Shown here: piece after piece, positions 1-8,673 of the stretch | Layout: each line of letters starts with the position of its first letter | Numbering within the stretch: position 1 is the first letter of the stretch | Notes under the pieces: model-generated | What the model saw: the letters and a program-made list of their open reading frames with translations, nothing else | The model's database searches: none | What the model was told of the DNA's origin: nothing | Assembly (NCBI RefSeq): GCF_026094475.1 | Contig: NZ_JAPELL010000001.1 | Coordinates: forward strand, 931,932-995,931 | Direction of reading: 5' to 3' | Length of the DNA stretch: 64,000 bases | DNA from: Homoserinimonas sedimenticola | Lineage (GTDB): Bacteria > Actinomycetota > Actinomycetes > Actinomycetales > Microbacteriaceae | Program-made: the position numbers and the translations under genes

Positions 1-123
1 AAACACCGCGCAGTGCAGAAAACACCCCGCCGTGCAGAAAACACCGCGCCGTGCAAACACCGCGCAGTGCAGAAAACACCCCGCCGTGCAGAAAACACCC
101 CGCCGTGCAGAAAACACCGCGCT
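1..123. repeat. Tandem array of 19-bp direct repeats
   Basis: Copies of gtgcagaaaacaccccgcc (or the variant ending accgcgcc/accgcgct) start at 13, 32, 67, 86 and 105. A shortened 16-bp copy lies at 51-66, and a partial copy is cut by the window edge. The copies abut with no spacer, so this is a tandem repeat and not a CRISPR array. It lies just downstream of the ahcY stop on that gene's strand and continues left out of the window. No protein with cellular features is supported across it. Confidence 0.9.
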
Positions 124-132
124 GTAGCGCCG

Positions 133-172
133 TGCGGATGCTGCGGCGCGGCCTTGCGGATGCTGCGGCGCG
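133..172. repeat. Direct repeat pair of 18 bp after ahcY
   Basis: tgcggatgctgcggcgcg occurs identically at 133-150 and 155-172, with 4 bp between the copies. The second copy ends 2 bp before the ahcY stop codon. It contains the GGATGC word that is over-represented in this genome. Read on the ahcY strand it is GC-rich, but I see no clear stem followed by a T-run, so I do not call it a terminator. Confidence 0.75.
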
Positions 173-174
173 AT

Positions 175-1653
175 CTAGTACCGGTAGTGGTCGACCTTGT
201 ACGGGCCAGCAGGGTCAACGCCGATGTAGGCGGCCTGCTCGGGTGTCAGCGTCGTGAGCTGCACGCCGAGCGCATCGAGGTGCAGTCGCGCGACCTTCTC
301 GTCGAGGTGCTTCGGCAGCACATAGACCTGCTTCTCGTAGCGCTCATTGTGCGCGTAGAGCTCGATCTGGGCGAGCACCTGATTGGTGAAGGAGTTGCTC
401 ATGACGAACGACGGATGCCCCGTGGCGTTGCCGAGGTTCATGAGGCGCCCCTCGCTCAGCACGAGCACGCTTCGGCCCGTCGGCAGGCGCCACTCGTGCA
501 CCTGCTGTTTGATCTCGATGCGCTCGGCGCCCTCGAGCCGCTCAAGTCCCGCGACATCGATCTCGTTGTCGAAGTGGCCGACGTTGGCGACGATCGCGAG
601 GTGCTTGAGGCCCAGCAGGTGCTCGACCGTGACGACGTCCTTGTTGCCCGTGCCGGTGACGACAATGTCGACGTCCCCGATGACGGACTCGAGCGTCGTC
701 ACCTGGTAGCCGTCCATAGCTGCCTGCAGCGCGCAGATGGGGTCGACCTCGCTCACGATGACGCGAGCGCCCTGGCCCCGCAGCGCCTCCGCGGCACCCT
801 TGCCGACGTCGCCGTAGCCGCAGACGAAGGCGACCTTGCCGCCGATCAGCACGTCGGTCGCCCGGTTGAGGCCGTCCGGCAGGGAGTGGCGGATGCCGTA
901 CTTGTTGTCGAACTTCGACTTCGTCACGGAGTCATTGACGTTGATGGCGGCGAACTGCAGTTCCCCCGCCCGCGCGAGCTCGTAGAGGCGGTGCACGCCC
1001 GTCGTCGTCTCCTCCGTGACCCCCTGGATGTCGGCGGCGATGCGCGTCCAGCGGTCCTTCGAGGTGGCGAGGGAGCGACGCAGGGTGTCGAGAATCACGG
1101 TCCATTCGTGGGTGTCGCCCGCCGCAGCATCCGGAACCGCGCCCGCGAGCTCGAACTCGCGACCCTTGTGCACGAGGAGGGTCGCGTCACCCCCGTCGTC
1201 GAGGATCATGTTGGGGCCCGTCCAGTCGGCGCCGGCAGCGGATGCCTCGGCCGACCAGTCGAAGATCTGCTCGGTGCACCACCAGTAGTCCTCGAGGCTC
1301 TCGCCCTTCCAGGCGAAGACGGGGACGCCGCCCGGCGCCTCCGGCGTGCCGTCGCCGACGACGATCGCGGCGGCAGCTTCGTCCTGGGTGGAGAAGATGT
1401 TGCAGCTCGCCCAGCGCACCTGTGCGCCAAGAGCCGCGAGTGTCTCGATCAGCACGGCCGTCTGCACCGTCATGTGCAGGCTGCCGGCGATGCGGGCGCC
1501 CGCGAGCGGTTGTGAGGCGCCGAACTCCTCGCGCAGGGCCATGAGGCCTGGCATCTCGTTCTCCGCCAGGCGGAGCTGGTGGCGGCCGGACTCGGCGAGG
1601 CCGAGGTCGGCGACCTTGAAGTCGAAGTTCGTGGGGGCGCTGGAGGAGGGCAT
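175..1653 (-). CDS. ahcY: Adenosylhomocysteinase (SAH hydrolase)
   Basis: A 492-residue cytosolic enzyme that reversibly splits S-adenosylhomocysteine into adenosine and homocysteine, so it clears the product of SAM-dependent methylation. Both family signatures are present: [15 protein letters not shown] near residue 83, and the NAD-binding segment [17 protein letters not shown] in the middle. The conserved C-terminal tail KVDHYRY is also present. The length matches the long bacterial form. The start was placed at the ATG giving [12 protein letters not shown]. In-frame ATGs at 1683 and 1686 would add 10-11 residues and cannot be excluded. It lies 53 bp downstream of manB on the same strand, so cotranscription is likely. 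Confidence 0.97.
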   Translation of the reverse strand: MPSSSAPTNFDFKVADLGLAESGRHQLRLAENEMPGLMALREEFGASQPLAGARIAGSLHMTVQTAVLIETLAALGAQVRWASCNIFSTQDEAAAAIVVGDGTPEAPGGVPVFAWKGESLEDYWWCTEQIFDWSAEASAAGADWTGPNMILDDGGDATLLVHKGREFELAGAVPDAAAGDTHEWTVILDTLRRSLATSKDRWTRIAADIQGVTEETTTGVHRLYELARAGELQFAAINVNDSVTKSKFDNKYGIRHSLPDGLNRATDVLIGGKVAFVCGYGDVGKGAAEALRGQGARVIVSEVDPICALQAAMDGYQVTTLESVIGDVDIVVTGTGNKDVVTVEHLLGLKHLAIVANVGHFDNEIDVAGLERLEGAERIEIKQQVHEWRLPTGRSVLVLSEGRLMNLGNATGHPSFVMSNSFTNQVLAQIELYAHNERYEKQVYVLPKHLDEKVARLHLDALGVQLTTLTPEQAAYIGVDPAGPYKVDHYRY

Positions 1654-1706
1654 CCGCCAATTCTCGCAGATGCCGCCGTTCATCATTCAGGAACCGGCGA
1701 AGGCGA

Positions 1707-3119
1707 CTACTGGCGGATGAGGGCGAGCACCCGGTCGCGCAGGCGCTCCATCTCGGGCTCGGTCGCGGCCTCCACGTTGAGCCGCAGGAGGGGCTCCGTG
1801 TTTGAGGGCCGCACGTTGAACCACCAGAAGCCCGCCTCGGATGCCCCGCTCACCGTGAGCCCGTCGAGCTCGTCGAACTCGCCCTCCGTCGTGAAGGCGT
1901 CGACGATGCGCGCGTAGGCGGCGGGGATGTCGGTCACGGTCGAATTGATCTCGCCGCTCTGGAAGTACGGGTTGAAGCGCTCGGCGAAACTCGAGAGCGT
2001 CTCCTCCTGGGCACCGAACTCGGCGAGCAGGTGCATGGCCGCGAGCATCCCGTTGTCGGCGCCCCAGAAGTCCTTGAAGTAGTAGTGGGCGGAGTGCTCC
2101 CCGCCGAAGACGGCGCCCGTCGCCGCCATCTCGTCCTTGATGAGGGAGTGGCCGACGCGGGTGCGCACGGGCATGGCCCCGGCGTCCTCGATCGTCTCCT
2201 TCACGAACCGCGAGGTGATGAGGTTGTGGATGACGCTGACGGATGCCGCGGGGTCGCTCTCGCGCGCCCGCCGGATTTCGCGCAGCGCGACGACCGCCGC
2301 AACGGCCGACGGGGTGACGGGTGCGCCCGTCTCGTCGACGACGAAGCAGCGGTCGGCGTCCCCGTCGAAGGCGAGCCCAAGGTCGGCGCCCTGCTCGACG
2401 ACCGCCTTCTGCAGGTCGACGAGGTTCTCCGGTTCGAGCGGGTTGGCCTCGTGGTTGGGGAAGGTTCCGTCGAGTTCGAAGTAGAGCGGCAGCACCTCGA
2501 TCGGCAGCTCCGGCAGGCCAGCGGCCGTTCCCAGCACGGCGGGTACCGTGAGCCCGCCCATGCCGTTGCCCGCATCGACGACGACACGGAGCGGGCGGAT
2601 GCCGGAGAGGTCGACGAGGGAGCGGAGGTAGGCGGCGTAGTCGGCGAGCACGTCGCGCTCGCGCTGCTCGCCCGGCGAGGCGACCGGCTGGATGCCGTCG
2701 CGCAGGTAGGCGGTGGCACGGTCGCGGATGCCGCGAAGGCCCGTGTCGAAGCTGATGCCCTGGGCACCAGCGCGGCTGAACTTGATGCCGTTGTAGGTGG
2801 CCGGATTGTGACTGGCGGTGAACATGGCGGCCGGCGCGTCGAGGTGGCCTGAGGCGAAGTAGGTCTCGTCGGTCGAGCAGAGTCCGATCAGCACGACGTC
2901 GGCACCGCGGGCCCGCGCGCCCTGTGAGAAGGCGGCGGCGAAGCGAGGCGAGGAGTCGCGCATGTCGTGGCCGACGATGATGTCGCTGCCCGCAGCATCC
3001 ACCTCGTCGACGAAGGCGGCGCCGAGCGCTTCGACCACTTCTTCGGTGAGCTGGCTACCGACCAGCCCCCGCACGTCGTAGGCCTTGATGAATGCGGAGA
3101 GATCGATGGGGTCGCTCAT
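1707..3119 (-). CDS. manB: Phosphomannomutase/phosphoglucomutase
   Basis: A 470-residue alpha-D-phosphohexomutase that interconverts mannose-6-phosphate and mannose-1-phosphate, and probably glucose phosphates too. It feeds GDP-mannose synthesis. The four family motifs are visible in order: the phosphoserine loop TASHNPATYNG, the metal-binding loop DGDADRCF, the sugar-binding GGEHSAHYYF and the C-terminal phosphate-binding RPSNTEPLLR. The start codon overlaps the stop of the upstream DUF3499 gene in an ATGA junction, so the two are translationally coupled. Upstream in-frame extensions cover the DUF3499 gene and are not part of the protein. Substrate preference cannot be read from sequence, but its neighbours and the manA gene nearby favour the mannose role. 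Confidence 0.95.
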   Translation of the reverse strand: MSDPIDLSAFIKAYDVRGLVGSQLTEEVVEALGAAFVDEVDAAGSDIIVGHDMRDSSPRFAAAFSQGARARGADVVLIGLCSTDETYFASGHLDAPAAMFTASHNPATYNGIKFSRAGAQGISFDTGLRGIRDRATAYLRDGIQPVASPGEQRERDVLADYAAYLRSLVDLSGIRPLRVVVDAGNGMGGLTVPAVLGTAAGLPELPIEVLPLYFELDGTFPNHEANPLEPENLVDLQKAVVEQGADLGLAFDGDADRCFVVDETGAPVTPSAVAAVVALREIRRARESDPAASVSVIHNLITSRFVKETIEDAGAMPVRTRVGHSLIKDEMAATGAVFGGEHSAHYYFKDFWGADNGMLAAMHLLAEFGAQEETLSSFAERFNPYFQSGEINSTVTDIPAAYARIVDAFTTEGEFDELDGLTVSGASEAGFWWFNVRPSNTEPLLRLNVEAATEPEMERLRDRVLALIRQ

Positions 3120-3322
3120 GCTCCCAAAGCTACATGACGGATGACCTGCCACCCCTGTGGGGCTGAGAGTCGCTCCGAGTGCCGCTCGCACAGGTCGTAG
3201 CTGTGCGGTTCGGCTTTCTGGCTGAGGGGGCCGAGCACCGCCATCGAGTCGGCGTAGTCGTAGGTGAGGGTCGAGATCGCGGCGCTCGTGCACGCGACCT
3301 TGCTGCAGGGCCGTCCGTCCAT
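3116..3322 (-). CDS. DUF3499 family small protein
   Basis: A 68-residue protein beginning MDGRPCSKVAC and ending HVALGA. It matches the actinobacterial DUF3499 family, always found next to manB, including M. tuberculosis Rv3258c. Cysteines at the N-terminus (CSKVAC) and a later C-x2-H in YDLCERHSE suggest a small metal-binding fold; that is inference. Its function is unknown. The ATG lies 8 nt after a TAGGCT -10 element, which implies a leaderless transcript. The stop overlaps the manB start by 4 bp, so this is the first gene of a DUF3499-manB-(ahcY) unit. Confidence 0.9.
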   Translation of the reverse strand: MDGRPCSKVACTSAAISTLTYDYADSMAVLGPLSQKAEPHSYDLCERHSERLSAPQGWQVIRHVALGA

Positions 3323-3330
3323 TTGGGTCC

Positions 3331-3340
3331 AGCCTAGACT
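3331..3340. promoter_or_regulatory. Overlapping divergent -10 elements (leaderless pair)
   Basis: The decamer AGCCTAGACT holds TAGGCT on the minus strand (3336-3331, 8 nt before the DUF3499 ATG) and TAGACT on the plus strand (3335-3340, 6 nt before the ATG at 3347). The two hexamers share 2 bp. Both distances fit transcription starting at or next to the start codon. Confidence 0.65.
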
Positions 3341-3346
3341 GGGCTG

Positions 3347-3781
3347 ATGGCAAGGACCCGCAGCACACGCGCATCGAAGCGCGGCGGCTGGCGCGATCGG
3401 CACGGCCGCGGCATCCGCGCCTCTGTGACCGGGCCGTACCTGCCCCCGCTTCGCACCCGCATCGACGTCTTCGACATGACGGTCGCGGCTGCGGCCGGCT
3501 ACCTGAAGGACCTGTGGCCGGATGAGCTCGCCGAGGTGCGCTTCGAGGTCGCGGCTGTGCCCGTGCAGTCGGGTGGCACGGGCGTCGCCCGCTGGAGCGT
3601 CTACCCCTCGCAACAGCGCATCGTGCTCTACCGGCTGCCGATCGAGCGTCTCGCCCGCCTGCACCGCGACGACGAGTTGCACCGGCGCATGGTGATCGAG
3701 AGCTGCGTTTTCCGGGCCGTCGCGGAGCTGCTCGGCAAGGACCCCTGGGACCTCGCCCCGGACCGCTTCCGCCACTACTGA
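3347..3781 (+). CDS. Metallopeptidase-like protein (DUF1025 type), no HExxH
   Basis: A 144-residue protein with a basic N-terminus (MARTRSTRASKRGGWRDRHGRG) and a compact domain that ends RFRHY. It matches the metallopeptidase-like (DUF1025) family, which is divergent to DUF3499-manB in actinobacteria (M. tuberculosis Rv3259). Where the family's zinc helix HExxH would be, near RRMVIESCVFRAVAELLG, there is no histidine pair, so peptidase activity is doubtful. The role is unknown. The ATG follows TAGACT by 6 nt, indicating a leaderless mRNA. Confidence 0.85.
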   Translation: MARTRSTRASKRGGWRDRHGRGIRASVTGPYLPPLRTRIDVFDMTVAAAAGYLKDLWPDELAEVRFEVAAVPVQSGGTGVARWSVYPSQQRIVLYRLPIERLARLHRDDELHRRMVIESCVFRAVAELLGKDPWDLAPDRFRHY

Positions 3782-3814
3782 GCTGCGGATGCCCGCCCGT
3801 CTCTTGCTGCGCGG

Positions 3815-5362
3815 CTACGGGTAGACGACGATGGGGCTCGAGGATGGCGCCCTCGGGCTCACGCTGTGGGCTGTGATGGTGCCGGCGCTGAGGTAGCCGA
3901 CGCTCGCGTGCATCCCGTCGACGCCCTCCAGGGTGTAGACGCCACCTTGCGCGACCTCGACGAAGACGGCGCTGCCCGCTTCGACGGTGACGGCAGCCTC
4001 CGCGTCGCCGCGGGTGAGCACCACGTCGGCGTCCTCGTCGCCGGGATTGTGGAGCGTGAGCACAGGGTTCGCGCCTCGCGCGACGGCGAGCAGCGCGGTG
4101 TCGTCGAGGGGCTGGGTTGCGGGCAGCCAGACGAAGTCGTTGTCCCCATCGCTCGCGACGGTCGCGACCCGTACTCCCGCGACGATCGGCACGTCGGAGG
4201 CGATCGAGGCGACGTAGCGTCCCGGCTCGAATCCGCCCACAGGCAGTTCCGTGACGCGGCCCGGATCGAGGGTGACGCTGATGTCGACGGGTGTCTCCTC
4301 GACGCTCTCACCCTCCTCCGTCACGGGGACCATAGTGACGACAGCGTGCGCCTGCGCCTCCCCCGGCACGAACATCCGGATGGCCGGATTGAGATCGAGA
4401 TAGTCCTCGCCCGAAATCGCATCCTCGATGTCCTCCGGATCGGGGAGGATGACCCCCGGGATCGACAACTCGGTCGAGGGCTCCGCCGGTCCGGTCACGA
4501 AGTCGAGACCGCCGGGCTCGAGCGTGCGCACTGTCGACTGTTGCAACGTCGCGACCACGAGCGCCCCCTGGCTCTGCACGCGCACGACGGGGCTCGACAG
4601 CCCGGGCGCGAGGCCCGCGAGGGAGAACACCCGCTGCTCGCCCGCCGGGATTGCAATGCCGGAGGTTCCGGGCGCGCTCACGGCACCGGCATCCGAGTAC
4701 ACCGTGATGTCGACCCGTGCGGCGACCTCACCGGGGTTGACGATCGTGAGGATGCTCGTGCGACCCGTCGTCGTCGCGCCGCCCACCAGCCAGGTGTCGT
4801 CGCGCGGTTCGAGGCACTCTGCGGCAGCCGTGCCCACGAAGTCGCCGCTCGAAAGCGACTGCGACTGGCTCGCCGCGAGCAGGGCGTCCTCGTCACTGCC
4901 CGCGAGCGCGACGATCTCGCCGGTGTCCTCGCCGCCGTCGACATCGCGCGCTGGGGTCTCAGCGATGTCACCGTCGCTCGCACCGCTCGTGATGGTCGCC
5001 TCGCCGAGGGCGGATGCCGTGGTCGCCTGCGCACCCGTGTCATCCCCCAGCCGCAGGAGCGGGCCGGGGCACACCCTCGCCTGCTGTGCGGCGACGGGCG
5101 TCACGACGACGGCGGGGGGCTCGAGCGAGAGGGTCGGTAGGGGAAGCAGGATGGTCGCGGCGAGCACGACGGCGGCGACCGCGACGCCGATGAGGCCGGT
5201 GACGACGCGGGCGGAGACGATGGCGGCGCCCTTGAGGGTGCGGGGAGACCTGGCTGCCCCACTCGGCGTCGTCTCCGCGGGGGCAGCCGGCGTGGCGGGG
5301 TAGGTCAGGTCGATGTCGCCGACGTCGTCCTGCGGCTCGTGTGATCGCTGCGGGTCAGTCAT
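3815..5362 (-). CDS. DUF5719 family membrane-anchored protein
   Basis: A 515-residue protein. An acidic, proline-rich cytoplasmic stretch of about 45 residues is followed by one membrane helix at about 51-76 (ARVVTGLIGVAVAAVVLAA) and a large extracytoplasmic part rich in beta-type sequence, Val, Thr and Asp. This is the layout of the actinobacterial DUF5719 family, which is linked to the adjoining large glycosyltransferase. Its function is unknown; a role in building or stabilising a surface glycan is inference from the pairing. The ATG overlaps the end of the upstream glycosyltransferase gene by 8 bp, so the two are translationally coupled. Upstream in-frame codons belong to the overlap and were excluded. 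Confidence 0.87.
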   Translation of the reverse strand: MTDPQRSHEPQDDVGDIDLTYPATPAAPAETTPSGAARSPRTLKGAAIVSARVVTGLIGVAVAAVVLAATILLPLPTLSLEPPAVVVTPVAAQQARVCPGPLLRLGDDTGAQATTASALGEATITSGASDGDIAETPARDVDGGEDTGEIVALAGSDEDALLAASQSQSLSSGDFVGTAAAECLEPRDDTWLVGGATTTGRTSILTIVNPGEVAARVDITVYSDAGAVSAPGTSGIAIPAGEQRVFSLAGLAPGLSSPVVRVQSQGALVVATLQQSTVRTLEPGGLDFVTGPAEPSTELSIPGVILPDPEDIEDAISGEDYLDLNPAIRMFVPGEAQAHAVVTMVPVTEEGESVEETPVDISVTLDPGRVTELPVGGFEPGRYVASIASDVPIVAGVRVATVASDGDNDFVWLPATQPLDDTALLAVARGANPVLTLHNPGDEDADVVLTRGDAEAAVTVEAGSAVFVEVAQGGVYTLEGVDGMHASVGYLSAGTITAHSVSPRAPSSSPIVVYP

Positions 5363-8231
5363 CGAGATCCTCGTCGAAGGTCGTCGCGGGCCCCTCCCCC
5401 AGCGTCTGCATGCGCGTCGGCCGGCGGCGCTGCGTGGGCACCGCGAGGAGGAGCGTGATGAGGGCGATGCCGCCCTGCACTCCCGCGACGACTCGCCCCT
5501 CAAGCGTGTCGAGGGGTCCGGGCCGCTCCTCAGGCGCCGTGCGGGGCGGGTCGGCGATGCGCCAGAGCAAGCCCAGGTCGGTTTCGCCCACGGCCGTCAC
5601 GTCGGCACTGCCGTCGAGCGAGTCGATCGTGCGCTGCGCAACCTGCTGCGCGGCCCCGCTCGGCTCGGCGGCCGGCGCCTCGCGGTCGGCGAGCACGACG
5701 AAACCGATGTGAAGCTCCTCGAGGTCGCCTTGCGGGTCGTAGGCGCCACGGGAGGCGAGGTTGCCGGCGAGGCGCGCGAGGGTGCGCTCGTCATCCGACA
5801 GGTCGACCGATGTCGCGGCGAGCGTCGATTGGTCCTCGAGGGTCGATCCCGTGCCGCGCTGTACGGTCGCGAGCAGGGCGCCCTCGGCTGTGGGGGTGAG
5901 CAGCAGGGTGCCGACGGCGGGGTCGGTGCGGGCCTCCGCCGCGACGACGGCCGGCACGAGGCGGGCGTCGCTCGGCTCGATGGCGGCGTGACCGAGGTGC
6001 ATGGCGAGCAGGAGCGGCATCGAGAGGGCGAGCACCGCGAGGGATGCCACGACTCCCGCCCATCCGCCCGCCGGGTGGTCGCGGACGACGGGGCCGGCGG
6101 CAGCGAGCCCCTCGAGCGCGACGACGACGGCGCCGACGAGGCCGAGCCAGAACAGTGACAGGCCGCTGCCCGGCCACACGGGCACCGTCTCTGCGCCGAG
6201 AGCGGTAACAGCGATGTGCGTGCTGGCGACGGCCGTCGCGAAACCGAGGAGGGCAACCGCGAGGGCAGGAACGGCACGGCGGATGCCCGGCATCACGAGG
6301 GAGAGGAGCGCGAGGATGCCAACAGGGGCGAGCAAGGATGCCACGATGATGTGAGCGCCGACCCCGGGAAGCGCGAGCCGCGCAGCGGCATCCGTCCATC
6401 CACCGAGGCCCTCGCTCGCGCTCACGAGGGCGAGATGCCATCCCGAGGTCGCCCCCGCCGCGGCGGGCGCTCCCGGGTCGGCGAGCAAGGCGAGGGGCGT
6501 GCCGCGGAGGACTTGCTCGATCACGAGGGGGGCGAAGAGCGCCGCCGCGAGCACGGGCATGGCGATGAGTCGGCCGATGCCCTTCGGGCTCGCGATCATC
6601 CATGCGAGCCAGCCGAGGAGGAGGGCGGGAACGAGCACGGGGGCGCAGGCGGCGATGCCCGCGAAGAGGAGCGCCGCAAGGGCGGCGGAGGAGACGGAGC
6701 GGGCGCCCTTGAGGAGGGCCAGCAGGAACCACGGCAGCAGGATGTGCGCGATCGCAGAGGGCAGGTGGCCGCTCATGAGCGAGGCGATGTAGGGCGGCGC
6801 GAGCGACCACAGCACGGAGGCCACAAGGGGGATCCACGGCGAGCGGGTGATCCGGCGCGCGGCGAACCACGCCGTCATGGAGGCGAGCGGCAGAGCGAGA
6901 AGGTGGAAGGCGATGATGCTCAGCGACGGTTCCCAGAACGTCAGGGAGCCGAGCACAGCGACGATCGCTGCGAAAGGATCGGCGGGCCCGAAGAAGCCCG
7001 CACCGATGTCGCGCCAGCCGACTCCGACCGCCGACCAGAGGTCACCGACGCTCGCGCCGAGCGGCAGGAGGCCGCCACCCGTGGCGGCGCGGGCCGTGAG
7101 GAGCGGGCCGAAGGCGATGACCCCCGCAATCGCACCGAAGACGGCGACCCAGAGCCCGCCACCGCCCAGGTAGCCGATTCGCGGGTCGTCGACGACCGTG
7201 CCCGTGGCGGAGAACGCTTCGCGCGCCTGCCCTCGCCGCTCCCGCAACTCCGCGGCGGTGACCCGCAGCGGGGCGATCGCCTTCCAGCCGAGCCGCCGTG
7301 CCCGGCCGAGAGCACGACGTGCCGCCGGCACGCTGCCGTCGAAGGCGGCCACGACCGCCGCCGTGAACTCTCCGGGGATGCGCCCCGGCCGCTTGGCAAG
7401 TAGGTGCCAGATGCTGCGCAGCACGGCGAGAGGCAGCAGGCTCAGCCAGTGCACGGGAACCGCCAGGGCCGGCGAATAGACGAAGCGGCGGTGCAGCTGG
7501 GCGATGCGGGCAAGGCGCGCGTGCCGTCGCGGGTTTCCGTCGTGTCCGTCAAAGCGTTCCGGCCCGCCAAGCGCGGTGATCTTGGCGCCCGGCACGACCA
7601 TGACGCGATGGCCTGCAAGCCGGGCCCGCACGCACAGGTCGAGCCCGGCGTCGATCGAGGGGAGGCCGGAGTCGAAGCCACCGAGAGCCTCGAAGACGGA
7701 GCGACGCACGAGCATCCCGTTGGCCGCGACGCCCATGACGTCCTCCGTGACGTCGTGCTGCGCCTGGTCGAGCTCTCCCTCCACGAGGGAGACGGATGCG
7801 CCGAAGCGCGTCATCGATTCCCCGAACTCCGCGATGACATCCGGCCGGTCCCAGGTCATGATCTTGGGTCCGGCGATGGCCACAGAGGGGGCGATCTCGA
7901 CGGCTCCGAGCAGCTGTTCGAGTGCCCGAGGGTGGGGCGCGCTGTCGTGCGCGAGCAACCAGACCCACTCGGCATCCGGGTCCTGCACGGGGGTCCCAAG
8001 TACGGCGTGGCCAACGGCGGCGCCGAAAGTGGCGGGGGCGCGCGGCGGCAGCGTCATGAGCTGCGACGGTTGGGCTCGCGCCAGCAGCGCGGCCGTGTCG
8101 TCGCGCGAGGCGACATCGACGGCGATCAACTCGTCGGGGGTGCGTGTCTGTTCCGCGAGCCGCGAGAGGGTGCGTTCCAGCGTGTCGCCGCCGTTGCGGG
8201 CGACGAGCACGACGGTGACTCTCTGGCGCAT
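5355..8231 (-). CDS. GT2 glycosyltransferase with large membrane domain
   Basis: 958 residues. Residues 1 to about 280 form a GT-A family 2 domain (VTVVLVARNGGDTLERTL at the start, LAHDSAPHP around 93-101 as the DxD-like region, then GGFDSGLPSIDAGLDLC). About a dozen hydrophobic helices follow from near residue 350, with one more close to the C-terminus. The enzyme probably transfers a sugar at the membrane to a lipid-linked or wall acceptor; donor and acceptor cannot be read. It is cotranscribed with DUF5719, with overlapping ends. The ATG lies 7 nt after TAGTCT, so the mRNA is likely leaderless. The position beside whiB and manB is conserved in actinobacteria. Confidence 0.9.
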   Translation of the reverse strand: MRQRVTVVLVARNGGDTLERTLSRLAEQTRTPDELIAVDVASRDDTAALLARAQPSQLMTLPPRAPATFGAAVGHAVLGTPVQDPDAEWVWLLAHDSAPHPRALEQLLGAVEIAPSVAIAGPKIMTWDRPDVIAEFGESMTRFGASVSLVEGELDQAQHDVTEDVMGVAANGMLVRRSVFEALGGFDSGLPSIDAGLDLCVRARLAGHRVMVVPGAKITALGGPERFDGHDGNPRRHARLARIAQLHRRFVYSPALAVPVHWLSLLPLAVLRSIWHLLAKRPGRIPGEFTAAVVAAFDGSVPAARRALGRARRLGWKAIAPLRVTAAELRERRGQAREAFSATGTVVDDPRIGYLGGGGLWVAVFGAIAGVIAFGPLLTARAATGGGLLPLGASVGDLWSAVGVGWRDIGAGFFGPADPFAAIVAVLGSLTFWEPSLSIIAFHLLALPLASMTAWFAARRITRSPWIPLVASVLWSLAPPYIASLMSGHLPSAIAHILLPWFLLALLKGARSVSSAALAALLFAGIAACAPVLVPALLLGWLAWMIASPKGIGRLIAMPVLAAALFAPLVIEQVLRGTPLALLADPGAPAAAGATSGWHLALVSASEGLGGWTDAAARLALPGVGAHIIVASLLAPVGILALLSLVMPGIRRAVPALAVALLGFATAVASTHIAVTALGAETVPVWPGSGLSLFWLGLVGAVVVALEGLAAAGPVVRDHPAGGWAGVVASLAVLALSMPLLLAMHLGHAAIEPSDARLVPAVVAAEARTDPAVGTLLLTPTAEGALLATVQRGTGSTLEDQSTLAATSVDLSDDERTLARLAGNLASRGAYDPQGDLEELHIGFVVLADREAPAAEPSGAAQQVAQRTIDSLDGSADVTAVGETDLGLLWRIADPPRTAPEERPGPLDTLEGRVVAGVQGGIALITLLLAVPTQRRRPTRMQTLGEGPATTFDEDLDD

Positions 8232-8238
8232 CTGTCCG

Positions 8239-8244
8239 AGACTA
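8239..8244 (-). promoter_or_regulatory. -10 element TAGTCT of the GT2/DUF5719 operon
   Basis: TAGTCT on the minus strand ends 7 nt before the ATG at 8231, the spacing expected for a leaderless actinobacterial transcript. No good -35 box was seen. Confidence 0.55.
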
Positions 8245-8291
8245 CGTGTTCACGTCGCCACAGCCCTCGAGACACGCAGGGCGGATGGCGC

Positions 8292-8618
8292 TCAGACGGC
8301 GCGCTTGCGGAGCTTGCGGCGCTCGCGCTCCGAAAGCCCGCCCCAGATGCCGAAGCGCTCGTCGTTGGCGAGGGCATACTCGAGGCACTGGGCCCGCACC
8401 TCGCAGGAGGCGCAGATCTTCTTGGCGTCGCGCGTTGAGCCGCCCTTCTCGGGGAAGAACGCCTCGGGGTCGGTCTGCGCGCAGAGCGAGTCGGCCTGCC
8501 AGGCGAGGGCGTTGTCGTCGTCATCGTCGCTGCGCCGCCGGACTCCGGGGACACCGAGCGACACAGGGTCGACGAACCAGTCGTCGGGGACTCCCCTCCG
8601 CTGTAGATCGGGCGCCAT
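8292..8618 (-). CDS. whiB2: WhiB-family iron-sulfur regulator (WhiB2/WhmD-like)
   Basis: 108 residues. Four cysteines at 46, 69, 72 and 78 (C then CASCEVRAQC) are the ligands of the [4Fe-4S] cluster of Wbl proteins. They are followed by the GIWGG turn (90-94) and the basic tail ERERRKLRKRAV, which binds DNA. WhiB2/WhmD members control division and septation genes. The WhiB2 assignment rests on gene order next to manB, DUF3499 and the metallopeptidase-like gene, as for M. tuberculosis Rv3260c. The start is the ATG giving MAPDLQRRG, behind GGGGAGAG. An upstream GTG-type extension runs through the promoter and was rejected. Confidence 0.93.
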   Translation of the reverse strand: MAPDLQRRGVPDDWFVDPVSLGVPGVRRRSDDDDDNALAWQADSLCAQTDPEAFFPEKGGSTRDAKKICASCEVRAQCLEYALANDERFGIWGGLSERERRKLRKRAV

Positions 8619-8673
8619 ATCACACTCTCCCCTCGGCCTTGCGTGCGACGTGCGCGGAAAACGCATCGAAGTA

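Noticed and set aside
1-123. CRISPR array
   Set aside because: The repeats abut with no unique spacers and no cas genes are nearby.
13-1515. Long plus-strand open frame opposite ahcY
   Set aside because: It is Arg/Val/Asp/Glu-rich, has no recognisable domain and lies entirely antisense to ahcY and the repeats. Such frames are common in GC-rich DNA.
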